DNA of 64,000 nt, from assembly GCF_051020955.1 (NCBI RefSeq), contig NC_135031.1:62001-126000 (forward strand). The letters are read 5' to 3'. The position numbers and the translations under genes are program-made. The notes beneath the pieces are model-generated. The model saw only the letters and a program-made list of their open reading frames with translations. It was not told the DNA's origin and made no database searches. The DNA is from Megalopta genalis (Eukaryota; Arthropoda; Insecta; Hymenoptera; Halictidae). Shown here piece by piece: positions 26,601-40,597 of the stretch. The number at the start of each line of letters is the position of its first letter. Position 1 is the first letter of the stretch.

Positions 26601-29600
26601 AAGCTAACTCGTTTGTCTCGCATGCAGTTGGATCTAAATCATGTACATCACAAGTATTTGAACCTAAAGCATTTGTTTCGCTTGGATTTGAAGCTAACTC
26701 GTTTGTTTCGCATGCAGTTAAAGCTAAATCATGTATATCACAAGTATCTGACGCTAAATCATTTGTTTCGCATGGATTTGAAGCTAAGCCTTCTACTCCG
26801 CATTGATTTGCGGCTAAATCATGTCATTCGCATGGATTTGAAGCTAACTCGTTTGTTTAGCCTGCATTTGAATCAACTTCATATAAACCGCAAGTATCTC
26901 ACGCTAAATCAATTGTTTCTCAAGGATTTGAAGCTAAAACATCTACATCGCATTGATTTGAAGCTAAATCAATTGTTTCGCTTGGATTTGAAGCTAACTC
27001 GTTTTATTCGCATGCAGTTGAAGCTAAATCATGTTTATCACAATTATTTGAAGCTAAACCATTTGTTTCGCATTGATTTGAAGCTAAGGCTACTACTTTG
27101 CGTTGATTTGAAGTTAAATCATGGATTTCTCTTGGATTTGAAGCTAACTCGTTTGATTTGCATGCAGTTGGAGCTAAATCATGTACATCACAAGTATTTG
27201 AACCTAAACTATTTGTTTCGCATGGATTTGGAGTGAAGCCTTCTACTTCGCATTGATTTGAAGCTGAATAATGCGTTTCGCATGGATTTGAAGCTAACTC
27301 GTTTGTTTCGCCTGCATTTGAATCTATTTCATTTAAACCGCAAGTATCTGACACTAAATCATTTGTTTCTCAAGGATTTGAAGCTAAACCATCTACATCG
27401 CATTGATTTGAAGCTAAATCAATTGTTTCGCTTGGATTTGAAGCTAACTCGTTTGATTCGCATACAGTTGAAGCTAAATCATGTTTATCACAAGTATTTG
27501 AAGCCAAACCATTTGTTTCGCATTGATTTGAAGTTAAGCCTTCTACTTCGCATTGATTTGAAGCTAAATCATGTGTTTCGCATTGATTTGAAGCTAACTC
27601 GTTTGATTCGCCTGCATTTGAATCTATTTCATTTAAACCGCAAGTATCTGACGCTAAATCATTTTTTTCTCAAGGATTTGAAGCTAAACCATCTACGTCG
27701 CTTTGATTTGAAGCTAAATCAATTGTTTCGCTTGGATTTGAAGCTAACTCGTTTGATTCGCATGCAGTTGAAGCTAAATCATGTTTATCACAAGTATTTA
27801 ACCTAAACCATTTGTTTCGCATGGATTTGAAGTTAAGTCTTCTACTTCGCATTGATTTGAAGCTAAATCATGTGTTTCGCATGCATTTATCGCTAACTCG
27901 ATTGATTCGACTGTATTTGAAGCTATTTCATTTTAACCGCAGGTATTTGATTGTAAATCATTTGTTTCGCATGGATTTGAAGCTAAGCCTACTACTTCGC
28001 ATTGATTTGAAGTTAAATCATGTGTTTCCTTGGATTTGAAGATAACTCGTTTGATTCGCACGCAGTTGAAGCTAAATCATGTATATCACAAGTATCTGAC
28101 GCTAAATCATTTGTTTCGCTTGGATTTGAAGCTAACTCGTTTGTTTCGCATGCAGTTAAAGCTAAATCATGTATATCACAAGTATCTGACGCTAAATCAT
28201 TTGTTTCGCTTGGATTTGAAGCTAAGCCTTCTACTCCGCATTGATTTGAGGCTAAATCATGTGATTCGCATGGATTTGAAGCTAACTCGTTTGTTTAGCC
28301 TGCATTTGAATCAACTTCATGTAAACCGCAAGTATCTCACGCTAAATCATTTGTTTCGCATGGTTTTGCAGCCAAGCCTTCTATTTCGCATTGAATTGAA
28401 GTTAAATCATGTGTTTCTCTTGGATTTGAAGCTAACTCGATTGATTCGCATACAGTTGAAGCTAAATCATGTTTATCACGAAGTATTTGAACCTAAACCA
28501 TTTGTTTCGCATGGATTTGAAGTTAAGACTTCTACTTCGCACTGATTTGAAGCTAAATCATGTGTTTCGCATGCATTTGACGCTAACTTGATTGCTTCGA
28601 CTACATTTGAAGCTATTTCATTTTAACCGCAGGTATTTGAATGTAAATCATGTGTTTCGCATGGATTTGAAGCTAACTCGTTTGTTTCGCCTGCATTTGA
28701 ATCTATTTCATTTAAACCGCAAGTATCTGACGCTAAATCATTTTTCCGCATGGATTTGGAGTTAAGCCTTCTACTTCGCATTGATTTGAAGCTAAATAAT
28801 GCGTTTCGCATGGATTTGAAGCTAACTCGTTTGATTCGCACGCAATTGAAGCTAAATCATGTTTATCACAAGTATCTGAAACCAAACCAATTGTTTCGCA
28901 TTGATTTGAGGTTAAGCCTTCTACTTCGCATTGATTTGAAGCTAAATCATGTGTTTCGCAATGCTTTGAAGCTAACTCGTTTGATTCGCCTGCATTTGAA
29001 TCTATTTCATTTAAACCGCAAGTATCTGACGCTAAATCATTTGTTTCGCATGGATTTGAAGCTAAGACTCCTACTCCGCATTGATTTGAAGTTAAATCAT
29101 GTGTTTCCTTGGGATTTGAAGCTAACTCGATTGATGCGCATGCAGTTGAAGTTCAATCATGTTTATCACAAGTATTTGAAGCTCAACCATTTGTTTCGCA
29201 TTGATTTGAAGCTAACTCGTTTGTTTCGCCAGCATTTTAAACTATTTCATTTAAACCGCAAGTATCTGACGTTAAATCATTTGTTTCTCAAGGATTTGAA
29301 GCTAAACCATCTACATCGCACTGATTTGAAGCTAAATCAATTGTTCCGCATGGATTTGAAGCTAACTCGTTGTTTCGCCTGCATTAGAAGCTATTTCATT
29401 TAAACCGCAGGTATTTGAATGTAAATCATTTGTTTCGCATTGTTTTGAAGCCAAGCCTTCTATTTCGCATTGAATTGAAGTTAAATCATGTGTTTCTCTT
29501 GGATTTGAAGCTAACTCGATTGATTCGCATACAGTTCGAGCTAAATCATGTTTATCACAAGTATTTGAACCTAAACCATTTGTTTCGCATGGATTTGATG

Positions 29601-30309
29601 TTAAGCCTACTACTTCGCATTGATTTGAAGTTAAAGCCTGTGTTTCGCATGGATTTGAAGCTAACTCGTTTATGTCACCTGCATTTGACGCTATTTCATT
29701 TAAACCGCAAGTTTTTGAAGGTAAATCATTTGTTTCGCAATGATTTGAATCTAATTCAATTATTTCGCTGGATTTGAAGCTAACTCGTTTGTCTCGCATG
29801 CAGTTGGAGCTAAATCATGTACATCACAAGTATTTGAACCTAAAGCATTTGTTTCGCATGGATTTGATGTTAAGCCTTCTACTTGGCATTGATTTGAAGC
29901 TAAATCATGTATTTCGCATGGATTTGATGCTAACTCGTTTGTCTCGCATGCAGTTGGAGCTAAATCATGTACATCACAAGTATTTGAACCTAAAGCATTT
30001 GTTTCGCATGGATTTGATGTTAAGCCTTCTACTTGGCATTGATTTGAAGCTAAATCATGTGTTTCGCATGGATTTGAAGCTAACTCGCTTGTTTCGCCTG
30101 CATTTGAATCTTTTTCATGTAAACCGCAAGTATCTCACGCTAAATCAATTGTTTCTCAAGGATTTGAAGCTAAACCATCTACATCGCATTGATTTGAAGC
30201 TAAATCAATTGTTTCGCTTGGATTTGAAGCTAACTCGTTTTATTCGCATGCAGTTGAAGCTAAATCATGTTTATCACTAGTATTTGAAGCTAAACCATTT
30301 GTTTCGCAT
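20689..30309. repeat. Satellite segment 5: copies of segment 4 plus a 4,496-bp-spaced duplication
   Basis: The left part repeats segment 4 in order but with two length jumps (offset 7,727, then 8,116, then 9,195), so extra monomers were gained between the shared blocks. The block 23,843-24,523 recurs at 28,339-29,019 (offset 4,496). A single pentamer is tandemly doubled at 29,771-29,920 and 29,921-30,070, almost base for base. Repeated 29-base monomers (TTTCGCTGG near 20,623, 26,589 and 29,768; CTCGTTGTTTCGCC near 22,862, 23,793, 24,871 and 29,370) shift the register. There is no gene. Confidence 0.75.
29771..30070. repeat. Direct tandem duplication of one 150-bp pentamer
   Basis: The 150 bases from 29,771 and the 150 bases from 29,921 have the same unusual alleles in the same order: GTCTCGCATGCAGTTGGAGC, a GTACATCACAAG tail, GAACCTAAAGCATTTG, and a TCTACTTGGCATTG tail. 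They differ at only a few bases, such as the first head (TTGAAGC against TTGATGC). This is the clearest case of one HOR unit acting as the unit of duplication. Confidence 0.85.
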
Positions 30310-32866
30310 GGATTTGAAGATAAGCCTTCTACTCCGCATTGATTTGAAGCTAAATCATGTGTTTCGCATGGATTTGAAGCTAACTCGTTTGATTCGCCTG
30401 CATTTGGAGCTAAATCATGTATATCACAAGTATTTGAACCTAAACCATTTGTTTCGCATGGATTTGAAGTTAAGCCTTCTACTTCGCATTGATTTGAAGC
30501 TAAATCATGTGTTTCGAATGGATTTGAAGCTAACTCGTTTGATTCGCCTGCATTTGAATCCATCTCATTTAAACCGCAAGTATCTGACGTTAATTAATTT
30601 GTTTCGCATGGATTTGAAACTAAGCCTTCTACTCCGAATTGATTTGAAGCTAAATCATGTGTTTCGCATGAATTCGAAGTTAACTCGTTTATGTCACCTG
30701 CATTTGAAGCTATTTCATCTAAACCGCAGGTATTTGAAGGTAAATCATTTGTTTCGCATGGATTTGAAGCTAAGGCTTCTATTTCGCATTGATTTGAATT
30801 TAAATCATGTGTTTCCCTTGGATTTGAAGCTAACTCGATTGATGCGCATGCAGTTGAAACTAAATCATGTTTATCACTAGTATTTGAGGCTAAACCATTT
30901 GTTTCGCATTGATTTGAAGTTAAGCCTTCTACTTCGCATTGATTTGAAGCTAAATCATGTGTTTCGCATGGATTTGATGCTAACTCGTTTATGTCACCTG
31001 CATTTGAAGCTATTTCATCTAAACCGCAGGTATTTGAAGGTAAACCATTTGTTTCGCATGGATTTGAAGCTAACTCGTTTGTTTCACCTGCATTTGAATC
31101 TATTTCATTTAAACCACAAGTATCTGACGCTAAATCACTTGTTTCTCCAGGATTTGAAGCTAAACCATCCACATCGCATTGATTTGAAGCTAAATCAATT
31201 GTTTCGCTTGGATTTGAAGCTAACTCGTTTGTTTCGCATGCAGTTGGAGCTAAATCATTTGTATCACTATTATTTGAACCTAAACCAATTGTTTCGCATG
31301 GATTTGAGTTAAGCCTTCTACTTCGCATTGATTTGAAGCTAAATAATGAGTTTCCCTTGGATTTGAAGCTAACTCGTTTGATTTGCATGCAGTTGACTCT
31401 AAATCATGTTTATCACAAGTATTTGAAGCTAAATCATTTGTTTCGCATTGATTTGAAGCTAAGCCTTCTACTTCGCATTGATTTGAATCTAAATCATGTG
31501 TTTCGCATGGATTTGAAGCTAACTCGTTTGATTCGCCCGCATTTTAATCTATTTTATTTAAACCGCAAATATCTGACGCTAAATCACTTGTTTCGCATGG
31601 ATTTGATGCTAAGCCTTCTACTCCGCATTGATTTGAAGCCAAATCATGTGTATCGCATGGATTTGAAGCAAACTCGTTTATGTCACCTACATTTGAAGCT
31701 AAATCAATTGTTTCTCTTGGATTTGAAGCTAACTCGTTTGTTTCGCATGCAGTTGAAGCTAAGTCATGTATATCAAATGTATCTGACGCTAAATCATTTT
31801 TTTCGCATGGATTTGAAGCTAAGCCTTCTACTCCGCATTGATTTGGAGCTGAATCATGTGTTTCGCATGGATTTGAAGCTAACTCGTTTATGTCACCTGC
31901 ATTTGAAGCGATATCACTTACATCGCAATTATCAGACGCTAAATCATTTGTTTCTCAATGATTTGAATCTAAACCGTCTACATCGCATTGATTTGAAGCT
32001 AAATCAATTGTTTCGCTTGGATTTGAAGCTAACTCGTTTGTTTCGCATGCAGTTGAAGCTAAATCATGTATATCAAATGTATCTGACGCTAAACCATTTG
32101 TTTCGCATGGATTTGAAGCTAAGCCTTCTACTCCGCATTGATTTGGAGCTGAATCATGTGTTTCGCATGGATTTGAAGCTAACTCGTTTATGTCACCTGC
32201 ATTTGAAGCGATATCACTTACATCGCAATTATCAGACGCTAAATCATTTGTTTCTCAAGGATTTGAATCTAAACCATCTACATCGCATTGATTTGAAGCT
32301 AAATCAATTGTTTCGCTTGGATTAGAAGCTAACTCGTTTGTTTCGCATGCAGTTGAAGCTAAATCATGTATATCAAGTGTATCTGACGCTAAATCATGTG
32401 TTTCGCATGGATTTGAAGCTAACTCGTTTGATTCGCCTGCATTTTAATCTATTTTATTTAAACCGCAAGTATCTGACGCTAAATCACTTGTTTCGCATGG
32501 ATTTGATGCTGAGCCTCCTACTCCGCATTGATTTGAAGCTAAATCATGTGTTTCGCATGGTTTTGAAGCTAACTCGTTTGTTTCACCTGCATTTGAATCT
32601 ATTTCATTTAAACCGCAAGTATCTGACCCTAAATCATTTGTTTCTCAAGGATTTGAAGCTAAACCATCTACATCGTATTGATTTGAAGCTAAATCAATTA
32701 TTTCGCTGGATTTGAAGCTAACTCGATTGATTCGCCTGCATTTTAATCTATTTTATTTAAACCGCAAGTATCTGACGCTAAATCACTTGTTTCGCATGGA
32801 TTTGATGCTGAGCCTCCTACTCCGCATTGATTTGAAGCTAAATCATGTGTTTCGCATGGATTTGAA
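30310..32866. repeat. Satellite segment 6: block repeated at 38.3-40.6 kb
   Basis: This block matches about 38,345-40,602. The offset is 8,035, becomes 8,036 after one inserted base near 38,943, and falls to 7,736 at about 31,910-32,190. The 300-base fall equals two pentamers: here 31,741-32,040 and 32,041-32,340 are tandem copies, while the other block has one. Part of the block (31,396-32,374) is copied again at 33,918-34,896 (offset 2,522). There is no gene. Confidence 0.8.
31741..32340. repeat. 300-bp tandem duplication of two pentamers
   Basis: The two 300-base halves share the rare alleles GTATATCAAATGTATCTGAC, GATTTGGAGCTGAATCATG, AAGCGATATCACTTACATCG and ATTATCAGACGC in the same order. 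The related block at 39.8-40.1 kb has a single copy, and its sequence looks like a join of the two halves. This suggests gain here or loss there by unequal exchange between the halves. Confidence 0.8.
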
Positions 32867-35800
32867 GCTAAACCATTTGTTTCGCATGGATTCAAAGATA
32901 AGACTTATACTTCTCGTTGTTTTGAAGCGAAATGACGTGTTTCGCATGGATTTGATGCTAACACTTTTGTTTCGCCTGCATTTGAAGCTATTTCATTTAA
33001 ACCGCAAGTATTTGCAGGAAAAACCATTTGTTTCGCATGGATTTGAAGCTAAGCCTTCTACTTCGCATTGATTTGAAGCGAAATCATGTGTTTCGCATGG
33101 ATTTGAAGCTAACTCGTTTGTTTCGCATGCTGTTGAAGCTAAATCATGTGATTCGCATGGATTTGAAGCTTACTCGTTTGTTTCGCATGCAGTTGAAGCT
33201 AAATCATGTATGTCACTAGTATTCGAAGCTAAACCATATGTTTTGCATTGATTTGAAGCTAAGCCTTCTACTTCGCATTGATATGAATCTAAATCATGTG
33301 CGTTGCTTGGATTTGAACCTGACTCGCTTGTTTCGCTTCGAGTTGAAGATAAATCATTTATATCGCATGTATTTGGAGTTAAGTCATTTGTTTCGCATGG
33401 TTTTAAAGCTAAACCTGCTACTCCGCATTGATTTGAACCTAATTCTTGCGTTTCGCATGCAGTTGAAGCTAAATCATGTATATGACAAGTATTTGAAGCT
33501 AAAACTTTTGTTTCGCATGGATTTGAAGCTAACTCGTTTGTTTCGACTGCATATGCAGCAATATCACGTATATTCGCAAGAATTTGAAGCTAAATCATGT
33601 GATTCGCATGGATTTGAAGCTTACTCGTTTGTTTCGCATGCAGTTGAAGCTAAATCATGTATATGACAAGTATTTGAAGCTAAAACTTTAGTTTCGCATG
33701 GATTTGAAGCTAACTCGTTTGTTTCGACTGCATATGAAGCAATGTCACGTATATTCGCAAGAATTTGAAGCTAAATCATGTACATCACAAGTATTTTAAG
33801 CTAAACCATTTGTTTCGCATGGATATGAAGCTAATCCTTCTACTTCGCATTCATTTGAAGCTAAATCATGTGATTCGCATGGATTTGAAGCTTACTCGTT
33901 TGTTTCGCATGCAGTTGAAGCTAAATCATGTTTATCACAAGTATTTGAAGCTAAATCATTTGTTTCGCATTGATTTGAAGCTAAGCCTTCTACTTCGCAT
34001 TGATTTGAATCTAAATCATGTGTTTCGCATGGATTTGAAGCTAACTCGTTTGATTCGCCTGCATTTTAATCTATTTTATTTAAACCGCAAATATCTGACG
34101 CTAAATCACTTGTTTCGCATGGATTTGATGCTAAGCCTTCTACTCCGCATTGATTTGAAGCCAAATCATGTGTATCGCATGGATTTGAAGCAAACTCGTT
34201 TATGTCACCTACATTTGAAGCTAAATCAATTGTTTCTCTTGGATTTGAAGCTAACTCGTTTGTTTCGCATGCAGTTGAAGCTAAGTCATGTATATCAAAT
34301 GTATCTGACGCTAAATCATTTTTTTCGCATGGATTTGAAGCTAAGCCTTCTACTCCGCATTGATTTGGAGCTGAATCATGTGTTTCGCATGGATTTGAAG
34401 CTAACTCGTTTATGTCACCTGCATTTGAAGCGATATCACTTACATCGCAATTATCAGACGCTAAATCATTTGTTTCTCAATGATTTGAATCTAAACCGTC
34501 TACATCGCATTGATTTGAAGCTAAATCAATTGTTTCGCTTGGATTTGAAGCTAACTCGTTTGTTTCGCATGCAGTTGAAGCTAAATCATGTATATCAAAT
34601 GTATCTGACGCTAAACCATTTGTTTCGCATGGATTTGAAGCTAAGCCTTTTACTCCGCACTGATTTGCAGCTAAAGGATGTGTTTCGCATGGATTTGAAG
34701 CAAACTCGTTTATGTCACCTGCATGTGAAGCGATATCACTTACATCGCAATTATCAGACGCTAAATCATTTGTTTCTCAAGGATTTGAATCTAAACCATC
34801 TACATCGCATTGATTTGAAGCTAAATCAATTGTTTCGCTTGGATTAGAAGCTAACTCGTTTGTTTCGCATGCAGTTGAAGCTAAATCATGTATATGACAA
34901 GTATTTGAAGCTAAAACTTTTGTTTCGCATGGATTTGAAGCTAACTCGTTTGTTTCGACTGCATATGCAGCAATATCACGTATATTCGCAAGAATTTGAA
35001 GCTAAATCATGTGATTCGCATGGATTTGAAGCTTACTCGTTTGTTTCGCATGCAGTTGAAGCTAAATCATGTATATGACAAGTATTTGAAGCTAAAACTT
35101 TAGTTTCGCATGGATTTGAAGCTAACTCGTTTGTTTCGACTGCATATGAAGCAATGTCACGTATATTCGCAAGAATTTGAAGCTAAATCATGTACATCAC
35201 AAGTATTTTAAGCTAAACCATTTGTTTCGCATGGATATGAAGCTAATCCTTCTACTTCGCATTCATTTGAAGCTAAATCATGTGATTCGCATGGATTTGA
35301 AGCTTACTCGTTTGTTTCGCATGCAGTTGAAGCTAAATCATGTATACGACAAGTATTTGAAGCTAAAACTTTAGTTTCGCATGTATTTGAAGCTAACTCG
35401 TTTGTTTCGACTGCATATGAAGCAATATCACGTATATTCGCAAGAATTTGAAGCTAAATCATGTACATCACAAGTATTTTAAGCTAAACCATTTGTTTCG
35501 CATGGATTTGAAGCTAATCCTTCTACTTCGCATTCATTTGAAGCTAAATCATGTGATTCGCATGGATTTGAAGCTAACTCGTTTGTTTACCCTGTATTTG
35601 AAGCTAAATCATGTATATGACAAGTAGTTGAAGCTAAAACTTTTGTTTCGCATGGATTTGAAACTAACTCGTTTGTTTCGACTGCATATGAAGCAATATC
35701 ACGTATATTCGCAAGAATTTGAATCAAGATCATGTACATCACAAGTATTTTAAGCTAAACCATTTGTTTCGCATGGATATGAAGCTAATCCTTTTACTTC

Positions 35801-36340
35801 GCATTCATTTGAAGCTAAATCATGTGATTCGCATGGATTTGAAGCTTACTCGTTTGTTTCGCATGCAGTTGAAGCTAAATCATGTATATGACAAGTATTT
35901 GAAGCTAAAACTTTAGTTTCGCATGGATTTGATGCTAACTCGTTTGTTTCGCATGCGGTTGAAGCTAAATCATGTGATTCGCATGGATTTGAAGCTTACT
36001 CGTTTGTTTCGCATGCAGTTGAAGCTAAATCATGTATATGACAAGTATTTGAAGCTAAAACTTTTGTTTCGCATGGATTTGAAGCTAACTCGTTTGATTC
36101 GCTAGCAGTTGAAGCTAAATCATGTATATCACAAGTATTTGAAGCTAAACGATTTGATTCCCATGCATTTGAAGCTAAGCCTACTACTTCGCATTGATTT
36201 GAAGTTAATCATGTGTTTCCCTTGGATTTGAAGCTAACTCGTTTGATTCGCATGCAGTTGAAGCTAAATCATGTTTATCACAAGTATTTGAAGGCAAACC
36301 ATTTGTTTCGCATTGATTTGTAACTAACTCGCCAGCATTT
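32867..36340. repeat. Satellite segment 7: diverged island with 31-bp P3c monomers
   Basis: Monomers here differ from both flanks. A 31-base P3c monomer (CATATG.AGCAATATCACG start, TATTCGCAAG end; for example 33,550-33,580) recurs near 33,731, 34,962, 35,143, 35,411 and 35,685, always followed by AATTTGAAGC. Companion alleles are GTATATGACAAG and AAAACTTT(A/T)GTTTCGC. The block 33,452-33,926 recurs at 34,864-35,338 (offset 1,412), and a 198-base part starting at 35,177 recurs at 35,719 (offset 542). A copy of segment 6 sequence (33,918-34,896) is inserted between the P3c blocks. There is no gene. Confidence 0.75.
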
Positions 36341-39300
36341 GAATCTATTTCATTTAAACCGCAAGTATCTGACGTTAAATCATTTGTTTCTCGAGGATTT
36401 GAATCTAAACCATCTACATCGCATTGATTTGAAGCTAAATCAACTGTTTCGCTTGGATTTGAAGCTACCTCGTTTGTTTCGCATGCAGTTGAAGCTTAAT
36501 CATGTATATCAAATGTATCTGACGCTAAATCATTTGTTTCGCATGGATTTGAAGCTAAGCCTTCTACTCCGCATTGATTTGAAGCTAAATCATGTGTTTC
36601 GCATGGATTTGAAGCAAACTCGTGTATGTCACCTGCATTTGAAGCTATATCACTTACATCGCAATTATCTGACGCTAAATCATTTGTTTCTCAAGGATTT
36701 GAATCTAAACCATCTACATCGCATTGATTTCAAGCTAAATCAATTGTTTCGCTTGGATTTGAAGCTAACTCGTTTGTTTCGCATGCAGTTGAAGCTAAAT
36801 CATGTTTACCACGAGTATTTGAAGCTAAACCATTTGTTTCGCATTGATTTGAGGTTAAGCCTTCTATTTCGCATTGATTTGAATCTAAATCATGTGTTTC
36901 GCATGGATTTGAAGCTAACTCGTTTGATTCGCCTGCATTTTAATCTATTTTATTTAAACCGCAAGTATCTGACGCTAAATCACTTGTTTCGCATGGATTT
37001 GATGCTAAGCCTTCTACTCCGCATTGATTTGAAGCTAAATCATGTGCTTCGCATGGATTTGAAGCAAACTCGTGTATGTCACCTGCATTTGAAGCTATAT
37101 CACTTACATCGCAATTATCTGACGCTAAATCATTTGTTTCTCAAGGATTTGAATCTAAACCATCTACATCGCATTGATTTGATGCTAAATCAATTGTTTC
37201 GCTTGGATTTGAAGCTAACTCGTTTGTTTCGCATGCAGTTGAAGCTAAATCATGTTTATCACAAGTATTTGAAGCTAAACCATTTGTTTCGCATTGATTT
37301 GAAGTTAAGCCTTCTACTTCGCATTGATTTTAATCTAAATCATGTGTTTCGCATGGATTTGAAGCTAACTCGTTTGATTCGCCTGCATTTTAATCTATTT
37401 TATTTAAACCGCAAGTATCTGACGCTACATCACTTGTTTCGCATGGATTTGATGCTAAGCCTTCTACTCCGCATTGATTTGAAGCTAAATCATGTGGATC
37501 GCATGGATTTGAAGCTAACTCGTTTGTCTCGCATTCAGTTGAAGCTATATCATTTACATCGCAAGTATTTGAAGCTAAATCAATTGTTTCGCATGGATTT
37601 GAAGATCAACCTTCTGCTCCGCATTGATTTGATGCCAGATCATGTGTATCGCATGGCTTTGAAGCTTACTCTTTTGTTTCGCATGCTGTTGAAGCTAAAT
37701 CATTTTTATCGCAAGTATTTGAAGCTAAATCATTTGTTTCGAATGGATTTGAAGCAAAACCTTCTACTTCGCATTGATTTGAATCAAAATTATGTGTTTC
37801 GCATGGATTCGAAGCTAACTCTTTTGTTTCGCTTCCAGTTGAAGCTATAATATTTATATCGCACGTATTTGAAGCTAAATCATTTGTTTCGCAGGGATTT
37901 GAAGCTAAACCTTCTACCTCGCATTGATTTGATGCTAAATAATGCGTTTCCCTTGGATTTGAAGCTAACTCGTTTGATTTGCATGCAGTTGACTCTAAAT
38001 CATGTTCATCAGAAGTATTTGAAGATAAACCACTTGTTTCGCATGGATTTGATGCTAAGCCTTCTACTTCGCATTGATTTGCAGCCAAATCATGTGTTTC
38101 GCATGGATTTGAAGCAAACTCGTTTTTGTAACCTGCATTTGAAGCTATATCACTTACATCGCTATTATCTGACGCCAAATCAATTGTTTCTCCAGGATTT
38201 GAAGATAAACCATCTACATCGCATTGATTTGAAGCCAAATCAATTGTTTCGCTTGGATTTGAAGCTAACTCATTTGATTCGCATGCAGTTGAAGCTAAAT
38301 CATTTTTATCACAAGTATTTGAAGCTAAACCATTTGTTTCGCATGGATTTGAAACTAAGCCTTCTACTCCGCATTGATTTGAAGCTAAATCATGTGTTTC
38401 GCATGGATTTGAAGCTAACTCGTTTGATTCGCCTGCATTTGGAGCTAAATCATGTATATCACAAGTATTTGAACCTAAACCATTTGTTTCGCATGGATTT
38501 GAAGTTAAGCCTTCTACTTCGCATTGATTTGAAGCTAAATCATGTGTTTCGAATGGATTTGAAGCTAACTCGTTTGATTCGCCTGCATTTGAATCCATCT
38601 CATTTAAACCGCAAGTATCTGACGTTAATTAATTTGTTTCGCATGGATTTGAAACTAAGCCTTCTACTCCGAATTGATTTGAAGCTAAATCATGTGTTTC
38701 GCATGAATTCGAAGTTAACTCGTTTATGTCACCTGCATTTGAAGCTATTTCATCTAAACCGCAGGTATTTGAAGGTAAATCATTTGTTTCGCATGGATTT
38801 GAAGCTAAGGCTTCTATTTCGCATTGATTTGAATTTAAATAATGTGTTTCCCTTGGATTTGAAGCTAACTCGATTGATGCGCATGCAGTTGAAACTAAAT
38901 CATGTTTATCACTAGTATTTGAAGCTAAACCATTTGTTTCGCAATTGATTTGAAGTTAAGCCTTCTACTTCGCATTGATTTGAAGCTAAATCATGTGTTT
39001 CGCATGGATTTGATGCTAACTCGTTTATGTCACCTGCATTTGAAGCTATTTCATCTAAACCGCAGGTATTTGAAGGTAAACCATTTGTTTCGCATGGATT
39101 TGAAGCTAACTCGTTTGTTTCACCTGCATTTGAATCTATTTCATTTAAACCACAAGTATCTGACGCTAAATCACTTGTTTCTCCAGGATTTGAAGCTAAA
39201 CCATCCACATCGCATTGATTTGAAGCTAAATCAATTGTTTCGCTTGGATTTGAAGCTAACTCGTTTGTTTCGCATGCAGTTGGAGCTAAATCATTTGTAT

Positions 39301-40597
39301 CACTATTATTTGAACCTAAACCAATTGTTTCGCATGGATTTGAGTTAAGCCTTCTACTTCGCATTGATTTGAAGCTAAATAATGAGTTTCCCTTGGATTT
39401 GAAGCTAACTCGTTTGATTTGCATGCAGTTGACTCTAAATCATGTTTATCACAAGTATTTGAAGCTAAATCATTTGTTTCGCATTGATTTGAAGCTAAGC
39501 CTTCTACTTCGCATTGATTTGAATCTAAATCATGTGTTTCGCATGGATTTGAAGCTAACTCGTTTGATTCGCCTGCATTTTAATCTATTTTATTTAAACC
39601 GCAAATATCTGACGCTAAATCACTTGTTTCGCATGGATTTGATGCTAAGCCTTCTACTCCGCATTGATTTGAAGCCAAATCATGTGTATCGCATGGATTT
39701 GAAGCAAACTCGTTTATGTCACCTACATTTGAAGCTAAATCAATTGTTTCTCTTGGATTTGAAGCTAACTCGTTTGTTTCGCATGCAGTTGAAGCTAAGT
39801 CATGTATATCAAATGTATCTGACGCTAAATCATTTTTTTCGCATGGATTTGAAGCTAAGCCTTCTACTCCGCATTGATTTGGAGCTGAATCATGTGTTTC
39901 GCATGGATTTGAAGCTAACTCGTTTATGTCACCTGCATGTGAAGCGATATCACTTACATCGCAATTATCAGACGCTAAATCATTTGTTTCTCAAGGATTT
40001 GAATCTAAACCATCTACATCGCATTGATTTGAAGCTAAATCAATTGTTTCGCTTGGATTAGAAGCTAACTCGTTTGTTTCGCATGCAGTTGAAGCTAAAT
40101 CATGTATATCAAGTGTATCTGACGCTAAATCATGTGTTTCGCATGGATTTGAAGCTAACTCGTTTGATTCGCCTGCATTTTAATCTATTTTATTTAAACC
40201 GCAAGTATCTGACGCTAAATCACTTGTTTCGCATGGATTTGATGCTGAGCCTCCTACTCCGCATTGATTTGAAGCTAAATCATGTGTTTCGCATGGTTTT
40301 GAAGCTAACTCGTTTGTTTCACCTGCATTTGAATCTATTTCATTTAAACCGCAAGTATCTGACCCTAAATCATTTGTTTCTCAAGGATTTGAAGCTAAAC
40401 CATCTACATCGTATTGATTTGAAGCTAAATCAATTATTTCGCTGGATTTGAAGCTAACTCGATTGATTCGCCTGCATTTTAATCTATTTTATTTAAACCG
40501 CAAGTATCTGACGCTAAATCACTTGTTTCGCATGGATTTGATGCTGAGCCTCCTACTCCGCATTGATTTGAAGCTAAATCATGTGTTTCGCATGGAT
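36341..40597. repeat. Satellite segment 8: E-type pentamers and second copy of segment 6
   Basis: The first 2 kb is rich in a P2-P3 pair reading CTCGTGTATGTCACCTG, then ATATCACTTACATCGCAAT, then TATCTGACGCTAA, and carries the recurrent TTTTAATCTATTTTATTTA allele. From about 38,345 to 40,602 it repeats segment 6. Near 37,600-37,870 a short stretch is more diverged (GATCAACCTTCTGC, GATGCCAGATCATG). There is no gene. Confidence 0.75.

Noticed and set aside
28020..28244. Third-frame plus-strand peptides such as those with FEAKSFVSHG units (also 30,991-31,182, 42,654-42,905, 44,570-44,761, 60,759-61,103)
   Set aside because: They are another frame of the same monomers, open only because few stop codons can form in it.
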